This document shows, piece after piece, positions 15,999-23,266 of a stretch of DNA of 64,000 bases (its first letter is position 1; each line of letters opens with the position of its first letter). Source of the DNA: Ottowia sp. (GTDB taxonomy: Bacteria > Pseudomonadota > Gammaproteobacteria > Burkholderiales > Burkholderiaceae_C); NCBI RefSeq assembly GCF_016703145.1, contig NZ_JADJCO010000002.1, positions 124,001 to 188,000 on the forward strand. Reading direction: 5' to 3'. The notes under the pieces were generated by a model. That model was not told the origin of the DNA, did not search any database, and worked only from the letters and a program-made list of their open reading frames with translations. Position numbers and translations under genes: made by a program.

Positions 15999-17645
15999 TC
16001 AATTCCCCGGCGCCATGGCCTGGATACGCTCCACGTGCGCCAGCAGCGAGCGCTTGGCCACCGGCCACACACGCGGCGGCACGTCGTCGTAGGCCATGGC
16101 CACCCAGTCGTCCATTGTGCCGCCAGGGTCGGCCCGCATCACCGCCAGCACCTTGGCCTCGCGCGCGAGGCGGTGCTGCTTCAGGTGCGAGATGACCGCG
16201 CGCGCGCTGCCCAGCACGTGGCCGTGGGCGGGCGCGATGAAGTCGGCGCCGTGCGCGGCGCAGGCGGCGTCCAGCTTGTCCAGCGAGTCCAGGTAGGCGG
16301 TCATGTCGCCGTCGGGTGGGTCCACCACGGTGGTGCTGCCGTTCAGGATGTGGTCGCCGGAGAACAGCAGGCCGTCCTCCTGCAGCAGTAGGCACAGGTG
16401 GTTGGCGGCGTGGCCAGGGGTGTGGATGACGCGCAGGATATGGGTGATTTCGCCCTCTGGCCCGCGTCCAGAAAGCGTGATCAGCTCCTGATCCTGTAGC
16501 GCCCGGTCGGGCGTGAACTCGCTGGCGGCGCGCGCCGTCGGCTGCGACGGCAGGCCCAGGATGGGCGAGCGGCCGTCGCACAGCGCCTGCAGCGGCCGGG
16601 CGCCGGGCGAATGGTCGGGGTGAGAGTGGGTGCAGACGATGGCGCGGATGTCGCCGCCGGCGGCGCGCCACAGGCGCTCGACGTGGGCGGCGTCCGCCGG
16701 GCCGGGGTCGATGGCAACGTAGCCGGTGCGCGGGTCGCCCACCAGGTAGCTGTTGGTGCCGGGGCCGGTCATGAAGCCGGGGTTGGGCGCGGTCAGGCGC
16801 TGCACGTTCCTGAGCAGGGGCACGGGCTGCTCGCTCTGCCAGTCCAGCGCGTGCAGCAGCTGGCCGCCGGGGCAGACCAGCGCCAGCTCGCCGTAGGGCG
16901 GCTCGTGCTCCATGTAGCGCTCTTCCTTGCCGGCCAGCAGGCCGCCGCGCGGGCAGCTCGTCCACAGCGGCTTGTCGCCGGCGCAGGCGGCCAGCACGGC
17001 GTCCACGGTGGCGTGGCGCTGCAGACGCTCCAGCGTGCGGATGGTCGGGAAGATGATGAAGAAGTCGCCCGCCGCGTGCCGCGCCAGCGCGTCCCGCGGG
17101 CGCACCCACACGGGCTCGAACTGCTCGGCCTCGTCGGCCACCGGCGTCTGGCCCTCGGGCATGCGCGCCACCAGGAAGGGCACGTCGAAGCGCCGGGGCA
17201 GGTCGCGGTCGGTGATCCAGCGCGCCAGCACGAACACATCGGCCGCCGCCAGCAGGAGGCCGCGCGCGGCGCACTGCGTGGCGAGGGGCGCGTGGCGGTC
17301 CAGCGCGGCCACGTCGCTGGCGGTGGCCGGGGTGCCATCGGCGCGGCGCGCGATCAGCACGCCCAGCTCCTCGAAGCTCTCGCGGATGGCGGCGATGGCC
17401 TGCGTCAGGTGCTCGTCGCTCTGCGTCGGGCGGCGCGTGGCCAGGGCATGCGCCGCCGCATCCGCCGCGTCGATGCCGCCGCCCGGGAACACATAGGCGC
17501 CCGGCACGAAGCTGGCGGTGGGCGAGCGGCGCGTCATCAGCACCTCGATGCCAGCCGGCGTGTCGCGCAGCAGCAGCACGGTGGCGGCGGGGCGGGGGAG
17601 CGCGGGCTCGCGCGGGGGGTGCAGGAGTTGGCTGGGACGCGGCAT
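15999..17645 (-). CDS. NUDIX hydrolase fused to a metallo-beta-lactamase-fold hydrolase
   Basis: The 548-residue protein has two enzymes in one chain. Residues about 15-270 form a NUDIX domain: PGAYVFPGGG near 46-55 and a REsFEELGVL box near 88-97, the GGG-to-REL spacing being longer than in the standard 23-residue box. Residues about 295-545 form an MBL domain: THSHPDHSPG (HxHxDH zinc ligands), HTPGHAANH, FSGDHIL and APAHGHV, resembling the LACTB2/glyoxalase-II group. Natural NUDIX-MBL fusions occur in betaproteobacteria; substrates are unsettled (nucleotide-CoA plus thioester or RNA are options). It lies 38 bp after the GDSL gene. Confidence 0.85.
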   Translation of the reverse strand: MPRPSQLLHPPREPALPRPAATVLLLRDTPAGIEVLMTRRSPTASFVPGAYVFPGGGIDAADAAAHALATRRPTQSDEHLTQAIAAIRESFEELGVLIARRADGTPATASDVAALDRHAPLATQCAARGLLLAAADVFVLARWITDRDLPRRFDVPFLVARMPEGQTPVADEAEQFEPVWVRPRDALARHAAGDFFIIFPTIRTLERLQRHATVDAVLAACAGDKPLWTSCPRGGLLAGKEERYMEHEPPYGELALVCPGGQLLHALDWQSEQPVPLLRNVQRLTAPNPGFMTGPGTNSYLVGDPRTGYVAIDPGPADAAHVERLWRAAGGDIRAIVCTHSHPDHSPGARPLQALCDGRSPILGLPSQPTARAASEFTPDRALQDQELITLSGRGPEGEITHILRVIHTPGHAANHLCLLLQEDGLLFSGDHILNGSTTVVDPPDGDMTAYLDSLDKLDAACAAHGADFIAPAHGHVLGSARAVISHLKQHRLAREAKVLAVMRADPGGTMDDWVAMAYDDVPPRVWPVAKRSLLAHVERIQAMAPGN

Positions 17646-17683
17646 GGCGGCGATTATGGGGCGCGCACCGGGGCCGCGCCGGC

Positions 17684-18775
17684 TCAGCGCGCGTGCTCCT
17701 TCAGCAGCGCCAGCGCGTGGTCCGACAGGATCTGGTGCCCGCGCGGGGTCGGGTGCGACGAATCGGCCCAGAACCAGGTCTGGGCGGCGTCGGGGGCGGC
17801 CAGCGTGGCGGCGGTGCAGAACGCGGCGCTGTTGATCGGCCGGGTGCCCACGCAGGCGGGGTCGGTCAGGTTGACCAGGCCGTGGCGCGCCGGGTTGGCT
17901 TGCACCTCCGACCAGAGCGAGCCCGTGTCCAGCAGCACGACGCCAGGCAGCGGGGCCAGGCCGCTTTTCAGGATGGCGTTGAATTGCGACGTCCATGCAT
18001 TCACCTGCTCTGCCGTCACGGGGGTGTAGCAGCCGGTGGCCTGGTATTCGGGCGAACCGTAGTGGCGCGAGAAGGGGCTGACGATGGGGTTGCCCTGCGC
18101 CAGCACCAGGATCAGCCTGGCGCCGTTGGCCTGCATCTGCTTGACCATGTCGACGGCGGCCTGGGCCGCCTTGGCGATCTCTGCGTTGGCGATGTCGAGC
18201 GTGGTGTTGCCCGGGCCGAGGCCGTTCTCGTCGGTGCCCCAGCACACGGCGCTGAACTGCGCGTAGAGGTCGTTGCCGCCGCCGCTGACGAGCAGCAGCT
18301 CGCCGGCGGGGAACTTGCCGTGGGCCGCCAGGTAGCTGTTGACCTGCTCGCGCACCGGCGCCACCAGCCGGTTGTTGCCGACGCCGCTCTGGCTGGGCAG
18401 TCGCGCCACGCGCGCGCCGCCCTCGGCGTAGCCATTGCCGCCGATCACCGTGGCGGTGCCGACCTCCGTGGTGGCGCCGTAGCTGGCGTCCTTGTCCAGG
18501 GTGAGGGAGCGGTGGGGCTTGAGCGCCAGGCCATAGTGCTCGGCCACGTTCTCGGCCCAGACCTTGCCTGGATTGACCGTGAACTTGCCCGGGTTGGCGG
18601 GGTCGCCCGTCGCGACCTGGTAGGTGCCCACGTCGCTCAGGCTGTCGCCGAAGACGGTGATGGACTTCACCGCCATCTTGCCGTCGCCGCCATCGCCGCC
18701 GCAGGCGCCCAGGGCGGCGATCAGGGGTGCGCACACGGCCGCCGCGAGCCATGCGCGGCTTCTGGAATTCTTCAT
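17684..18775 (-). CDS. SGNH/GDSL-family lipoprotein esterase
   Basis: The 363-residue exported hydrolase has a signal peptide (MKNSRSRAWLAAAV) ending in the lipobox LGAC near residues 22-25, so it is probably lipid-anchored. GDSL blocks are present: FGDSLSDVG near 42-50 (Ser nucleophile), GGGNDLY near 153 (Asn oxyanion), and WADSSHPTPRGH near 341 (Asp/His). These predict extracytoplasmic ester cleavage. The spacing of blocks resembles secreted GDSL lipases/thermolabile hemolysin relatives rather than TesA. The downstream NUDIX-MBL gene follows at 38 bp. Confidence 0.87.
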   Translation of the reverse strand: MKNSRSRAWLAAAVCAPLIAALGACGGDGGDGKMAVKSITVFGDSLSDVGTYQVATGDPANPGKFTVNPGKVWAENVAEHYGLALKPHRSLTLDKDASYGATTEVGTATVIGGNGYAEGGARVARLPSQSGVGNNRLVAPVREQVNSYLAAHGKFPAGELLLVSGGGNDLYAQFSAVCWGTDENGLGPGNTTLDIANAEIAKAAQAAVDMVKQMQANGARLILVLAQGNPIVSPFSRHYGSPEYQATGCYTPVTAEQVNAWTSQFNAILKSGLAPLPGVVLLDTGSLWSEVQANPARHGLVNLTDPACVGTRPINSAAFCTAATLAAPDAAQTWFWADSSHPTPRGHQILSDHALALLKEHAR

Positions 18776-18915
18776 GCTTGTCTCCGGGGTTTGTGGTCTT
18801 GGACACGGCGCGACGCGTGCCGGCGGGCAGTATGCCAGCCGCCCTGCCTTGCGCGCGTACCATGGCGCGGGGGCGTTCCGTCCCGCTTCATCCACTTGGC
18901 CAAGGAGGTATTTCC

Positions 18916-19902
18916 ATGACGTTGACCCGCCAGCAGTTCCTGCGCGGCGCCCTGGGCGCCGGCGCGCTCGCCACGGCGGGGCCGGGCCTCGCGGCCGAGA
19001 CCGACTTTCCTCAGCGGCCGCTGAAGCTCGTCGTGCCCTTTGCCGCCGGCGGCGCCACCGACATCCTGGGGCGCCTGCTCGCGTCGTCGCTGGCCGACCG
19101 GCTGGGCCAGCCCGTGGTGGTGGAGAACCGGCCAGGAGCCGGCACCATGGTCGCCGCGTCGCAGGTCGCCAAGTCGCCCCCCGACGGCTACACCCTGTTC
19201 CTGGCGTCCAACAGCACGCTGACGCTGAACCCGGCCATCCGCGCCGCGCTGCCGTACGACCCGCTCGCCAGCTTCGCCATGCTCGGCGGCGTGGCCGACA
19301 TGGGGCTGCTCGTCGTCGCCCATCCCGACGCCCGGGTGAAGACGCTGGCCGACCTGGTGCGCCGGGCCAAGGCCGAGCCGGGCCAGCTCAGCTACGCCTC
19401 GTTCGGCGCCGGCTCATCGGTGCACGTGGGCGCCGAGCTGCTGCAGTCCGCCCTGGGCATCCGCATGACGCACGTGCCGTTCAACGGCAGCTCGCAGAGC
19501 CTGACGGCGCTGATGGGCGGGCAGGTGCCGGTGGCCGTGGACACCGTGGTGGCCTCGGCGCCGCTGGTGCGCGCCGGCCGCGTGCGCGCCGTGGCCGCCC
19601 TCAGCGCCCAGCGCTTGCCGCTGCTGCCCGAGGTGCCCACGGTGGCCGAGAGCGGCTACCCCGGCTTCGAGGCCACGGCGTGGTACGGGCTGCTGGCGCC
19701 CGCCGGCCTGCCGGCGCCCGTCGAGCGCAAGCTGGCCCTGGCGCTGCAGGCGGTGATGGCGCGGCCCGAGGTGCAGGGCAAGCTCAGGGAGGTGGGCCTG
19801 ACCCCGCGCTGGAGCACGGGCCAGGCCCTGCGGGAGCGGGTGGAGCAGGAGCTGCCCCAGATCCGCGCGGTGGCCGCGCGGGCCCAGATCAAGGCGGATT
19901 AG
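18916..19902 (+). CDS. Bug-family (TctC-like) substrate-binding protein
   Basis: The 328-residue periplasmic binding protein has a signal sequence MTLTRQQFLRGALGAGALA with a Tat-like arginine and cleavage near LAA-ETD. Family blocks are FPQRPLKLVVPFAAGGATD, VVVENRPGAG, PPDGYTLF and LLPEVPTVAESGYPGF. It is preceded by a strong AAGGAGGT ribosome site (18902-18909). No transporter membrane genes are adjacent. It is divergent from the GDSL lipoprotein gene (about 140 bp apart). The ligand is unknown. Confidence 0.9.
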   Translation: MTLTRQQFLRGALGAGALATAGPGLAAETDFPQRPLKLVVPFAAGGATDILGRLLASSLADRLGQPVVVENRPGAGTMVAASQVAKSPPDGYTLFLASNSTLTLNPAIRAALPYDPLASFAMLGGVADMGLLVVAHPDARVKTLADLVRRAKAEPGQLSYASFGAGSSVHVGAELLQSALGIRMTHVPFNGSSQSLTALMGGQVPVAVDTVVASAPLVRAGRVRAVAALSAQRLPLLPEVPTVAESGYPGFEATAWYGLLAPAGLPAPVERKLALALQAVMARPEVQGKLREVGLTPRWSTGQALRERVEQELPQIRAVAARAQIKAD

Positions 19903-19948
19903 GCGGCCGGCGCCGGCCCGGCGGGGGCAACCCGGTATTCCAGGCCGA

Positions 19949-20004
19949 ATTGGCCTGTAGCCGGCACCACTATTACGCCGTGAGCTATGAAAATAATAGT
20001 GACC
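19949..20004 (+). repeat. family A dispersed repeat, copy 4
   Basis: TGGCCTGTAGCCGGCACC, ATTACGCC and GAGCTATGAAAATAATAG match the shared core. It lies in the 487-bp non-coding gap between two convergent Bug genes. Confidence 0.65.
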
Positions 20005-20035
20005 GAGGCGCTTTCCGTGGCCGATCCCGGCACCC

Positions 20036-20200
20036 CTACAGCCGGAACCAGATGATCACCGCGGTGGTGATCAGGCACATGGCCGAGTTGCCGATGTTCA
20101 CCGCGATCGCCTTGTCCAGGCGCTGGCCGTTGTGTTCGTGCAGCCAGGCCGCCATCGCCGCGTTGGCCCCGGTCCAGTGGCTGTTGCGCGGCGGTGGAGG
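20036..20200 (-). pseudogene. remnant of a small membrane-protein gene (relative of the gene at 51454-51921)
   Basis: The minus strand, ending in TAG at 20036-20038, encodes about 55 residues. Its C-terminal part (NAAMAAWLHEHNGQRLDKAI through AVIIWFRL) parallels the intact protein at 51454-51921 (LTMAAWMYEHDSQRVDAAI through AVILWFRR). The upstream transmembrane part is missing or scrambled and no start codon fits, so this is a decayed, truncated copy. The rest of the gap (20200-20389) shows no coding sequence that I can support, only short GC-rich repeats such as GGCACCGGCACCATGGCACC. Confidence 0.6.
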
Positions 20201-20389
20201 CGTTCACGAAGCGGTCCATTTCGGCGGCGAGGGCCAAGGTTTACCCCCCTGGCACCGGCACCATGGCACCGGCTCGGCCGGAGCGCATCGCCCATCCGAA
20301 GGATGCGGATCGGCTACCTTGCGCGGATGATGCACGGCGCGCCCAGGTTCCCGTCCTGGTGTCACCGCCATGGCGCTTTCCGCCGTGGC

Positions 20390-21352
20390 TCAGTCCAACT
20401 GGATGTTCAGGGTGCGGATCAGGCCGTCCATCTTGCGCGCCTCGGTCTTGATGACGGCGTCGAACTGCTCGGGCGTGCCCGCGACGACCTCGGAGCCGAT
20501 CTCCAGCCACTTCGCCTTGAACGCCTCGTCGCTGAAGATGCCGCGCAACTCGGCGTTCAGCCGCGCGATGACCGGCTGGGGCGTGCCCGCCGTGGTCGAT
20601 ATGCCGTGCCAAGCGTAATAGTCGAAATCGGGGTAGCCCAGTTCGCTGATGGTCGGCACCTGGGGCAGCATCGCGGAGCGGGCCTTGGTGGTGACGGCCA
20701 GCGGCCTGAACTTGCCCGACTGGATGTGCTGCATGGAACTGCCCAGGATGTCGAACATGCTCGTGATCTGCCCGCCCATCAGGTCCACGATGGCCGGGCC
20801 CGCGCCCTTGTAGGGCACGTGGGAGATGTCGACCTTGGCCGTGGCCTTGAACAGCTCGCCGCCCAGGTGCTGCGGGGTGCCGTTGCCGGCCGAGCCGAAG
20901 GTCACGCGGTTGTCGGCCTTGCGCGCGTGGTTCACGTAATCCTTGAAATTCTTGATGGGGCTTTTTTCCGAGACTTCCAGCACCAGCGGGAACCTGGAAA
21001 TCTGCATCACCGGCGCCAGGTCCTTGACCGGATCGAACCCCAGCTTCTTGTACAGGTACTGGTTGACCGCCAGGTTGCCGCTGGCCGCCAGCAGGATGGT
21101 GTGGCCGTCGGCCTTGGCCCGCACCACCTGCACGGTGCCGATGTTGCCGCTGGCGCCGGCCTTGTTCTCCACCACCACGGGCACGTTCAGTCGCTTGGAC
21201 AGCGGCGTGGCGATCAGCCGCGCCATCAGGTCGGTCGGCCCGCCGGGCGGGTAGGGCACCACGAAGGTGATGGGTTTACTGGGCCAGGCGTCCTGGGCGG
21301 CGGCGGCCAGCGGCAGCGCGAGCGCGGCGATGGCAAGGGCTTTCTTGAACAT
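20390..21352 (-). CDS. Bug-family (TctC-like) substrate-binding protein
   Basis: The 320-residue periplasmic protein has a clear Sec signal (MFKKALAIAALALPLAAAAQ, cut after AAA or AAQ). Hallmarks are WPSKPITFVVPYPPGGPTD, VVVENKAGASG, KADGHTIL and MLPQVPTISELGYPDF. It is the second gene of a minus-strand pair behind an AhpD-like gene, with a divergent LysR upstream. It probably delivers a small organic acid whose metabolism involves the neighbouring decarboxylase-like protein. The ligand is unknown. Confidence 0.92.
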   Translation of the reverse strand: MFKKALAIAALALPLAAAAQDAWPSKPITFVVPYPPGGPTDLMARLIATPLSKRLNVPVVVENKAGASGNIGTVQVVRAKADGHTILLAASGNLAVNQYLYKKLGFDPVKDLAPVMQISRFPLVLEVSEKSPIKNFKDYVNHARKADNRVTFGSAGNGTPQHLGGELFKATAKVDISHVPYKGAGPAIVDLMGGQITSMFDILGSSMQHIQSGKFRPLAVTTKARSAMLPQVPTISELGYPDFDYYAWHGISTTAGTPQPVIARLNAELRGIFSDEAFKAKWLEIGSEVVAGTPEQFDAVIKTEARKMDGLIRTLNIQLD

Positions 21353-21384
21353 GCATGTCTCCTTGTTGAAATAAGTCAGGTCAC

Positions 21385-21909
21385 TCAGCGGGCGTCGTGC
21401 GAATGGATCCGCAGTGCCTCCAGGAAGCGCGAAACCATGTTGTAGGCGGCCACCGTGGCCGTCAGCTCCACCAGGCGCGGCGGCTCGAAGTGCGCGGCCA
21501 CGGCGGCGAAGACCTCATCGCTCACCTGCACCTGGCGCGTCATGGCGTCGGTGTAGGCCAGCACGGCGCGCTCGCGCGCGTCGAACAGCGGGCAGTCCGG
21601 CCAATCGGGCAGCGCGTCCAGCTTGGCCTGCGACACGCCCTCGATCAACGCGATGGGCGCGTGCTGGTCGGCCTCGTAGGGCGCGTGGTTGAGCAGTGCC
21701 ACGCGCATGATGACCAGCTCGCGCACGTCGCCCGGCAGTTGGGACTTCTGGCGGATGGCCGTCAGGTAGTTCAGCCAGCCCTCGGCCACCGGGGCGCTGT
21801 GCAGCAGCATCTGGTACAGGTGCAGGACGCCGCCGCGCTCGGCGGCGATGCGCTCGGCCAGCGGGCGCGCGGCGGCGCTGGTGCAGTCGGCGTAGGGGAT
21901 ACGGGCCAC
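21385..21909 (-). CDS. carboxymuconolactone decarboxylase / AhpD-like protein
   Basis: The 174-residue protein is all-alpha. Its central block QLPGDVRELVIMRVALLNHA and PYEADQHAPIA (about residues 58-87) matches the CMD domain. AhpD-type peroxidases carry a Cys-x-x-Cys in the E-x-x-x-C-x-x-C-x-x-x-H motif; here the corresponding segment has no cysteines, so a thiol peroxidase role is unlikely. Members next to Bug proteins are usually annotated as carboxymuconolactone decarboxylase family without tested activity. It is first in the pair with the Bug gene, divergent from LysR. Confidence 0.82.
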   Translation of the reverse strand: MARIPYADCTSAAARPLAERIAAERGGVLHLYQMLLHSAPVAEGWLNYLTAIRQKSQLPGDVRELVIMRVALLNHAPYEADQHAPIALIEGVSQAKLDALPDWPDCPLFDARERAVLAYTDAMTRQVQVSDEVFAAVAAHFEPPRLVELTATVAAYNMVSRFLEALRIHSHDAR

Positions 21910-22001
21910 GGGATTCGCTCCTTTGTTCTGGGAAGCGGATGCTAGAGGTCTGCGATATATTTTTGAAATTCTTTATATCTATCGATTTATCAATCAAAAG
22001 A

Positions 22002-23036
22002 ATGAATATCTCGCCCAAGCACCTGCGCATGTTCCTGGCGCTGTCCGAATCGCTCAACTTCAGCAAGACGGCCGAGCAGTTGTTCATGACGCAGCCATCG
22101 CTGAGCAAGGCGATCCAGGACCTTGAGGCCGCCCTGGGGCTGCCCCTGTTCGAGCGCACCACGCGCAGCGTGCGGCTCACCCCCGGCGGCGCCCGCATGG
22201 CGACGCTGGCGCGCTCCATCGTGGGCGAGTTCGACACCGGCCTGCGGCGCATGCAATCGTCGGCCGAGCGCGAGGCCCTGCAACTGGCCATCGCCTGCTG
22301 GCCCTCGCTGGCGCACGTGGTGCTGCCCGGCGTGTGCGCCGCCATCGAGCGGCGGTTCCGCGCGCCGCAGGTCACCATCCACGACTGCGCCAACAGCGCC
22401 TGCATCCAGCGCCTGCTCCACCACCAGGCCGACTTCGCGCTGGCGTCCGTCGCGCCCTCGCACCCCGACCTGGCCTATGAGGAACTGCTGCGCGACCGCT
22501 TCGTGCTGCTGGCCTGCGGCAAATGGCGCCAGCAGGTGGCTGCGCGCATGCGTCTCGACGAACTGCTGGCCCTGCCGCTCATCACCCTCACCGATGCCAG
22601 CACCGCCATGCGCTACATGAGCGCGGCGTACCTGCAGCGCGGCATCGAGTACCGCCCCAAGATGCAGGTCGATCAGGTGGCCACCGTGGCCGGCCTGGTG
22701 AAGAAGGAAGTGGGCGTGGCGGTCCTGCCCTATCTGGGCGTGATGCCCATCTTCGGGATGCGCGGCGTGCAGATGTCCGAGATCGTGGACGGGCCGCTGC
22801 GCTCCGTGGGCATCGTGACCCGCCGCCTGGGCAACCCCACGTCGGTGGCCCTGGCGGCGATGGAGGAGGTCCGGGCCACCACGCAGGACTTGCTGGTCCG
22901 GCATGCGGGCTGGATCATTCCGGTGGCCAGTGGGCAAGGGGGCCCAAAACAGGGTCAGGTTGAATTTCCTGATGCCGATCACGCTCACGCCAGACGCCAG
23001 ACGCCATCCGCGCGAGCCAGGCCCACGGGCTGGTGA
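22002..23036 (+). CDS. LysR-family transcriptional regulator with unusual C-terminal tail
   Basis: The 344-residue protein has a winged helix-turn-helix at residues 4-62 (HLRMFLALSESLNFSKTAEQL, PSLSKAIQDLEAALG) and a periplasmic-binding-like effector domain at about 90-300. I chose ATG 22002 because LysR proteins begin at that point (MNISPKHLRMF). The 92-bp spacer to the divergent AhpD-like gene is very AT-rich, as is usual for LysR-controlled pairs. The last 30 or so residues (after WIIPVASG) do not resemble the family. They are encoded by a segment with a REP-like GGGTCAGGTTGAATTT sequence, so the original stop codon may have been lost to an insertion. Confidence 0.86.
   Translation: MNISPKHLRMFLALSESLNFSKTAEQLFMTQPSLSKAIQDLEAALGLPLFERTTRSVRLTPGGARMATLARSIVGEFDTGLRRMQSSAEREALQLAIACWPSLAHVVLPGVCAAIERRFRAPQVTIHDCANSACIQRLLHHQADFALASVAPSHPDLAYEELLRDRFVLLACGKWRQQVAARMRLDELLALPLITLTDASTAMRYMSAAYLQRGIEYRPKMQVDQVATVAGLVKKEVGVAVLPYLGVMPIFGMRGVQMSEIVDGPLRSVGIVTRRLGNPTSVALAAMEEVRATTQDLLVRHAGWIIPVASGQGGPKQGQVEFPDADHAHARRQTPSARARPTGW
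22951..22975 (+). repeat. REP-like GGGTCAGG sequence at the end of the LysR gene
   Basis: AGGGTCAGGTTGAATTTC resembles the inverted ends (GGGGTCAGATTAAAA) of the RAYT element at 26.8-27.7 kb. It lies inside the atypical tail of the LysR gene. Confidence 0.4.
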
Positions 23037-23266
23037 TCGCCGACCGGGCCGGCCTGGACTGGTCGAGAGAAGGGGCGATGTGTCAACTATTTCGTTTTTT
23101 TGACACAGATGTGGTTTCCACTCTGACTGTTGGACACGTTTTGTGCGAAATTCAAGGCCTCTCCACGGTTTGGGCGGCCCGTGCTTGCGCGGCAAGCATT
23201 CAGATCGGTGGGGCAGACAAATGGCCGCGACCCGGCTGATCAAACCGCAAAAAGACGAGAGGTGTC

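Noticed and set aside
20098..20295. Small minus-strand open frames in the gap between two Bug genes
   Set aside because: The only part with similarity to anything is the membrane-protein remnant in a different frame; the rest has no family resemblance.
23040..23266. Possible CRISPR-like or direct repeats before the IPTL-CTERM gene (CCAGACGCCAGACGCC nearby)
   Set aside because: The repeats are very short and irregular, with no spacer pattern and no cas genes.
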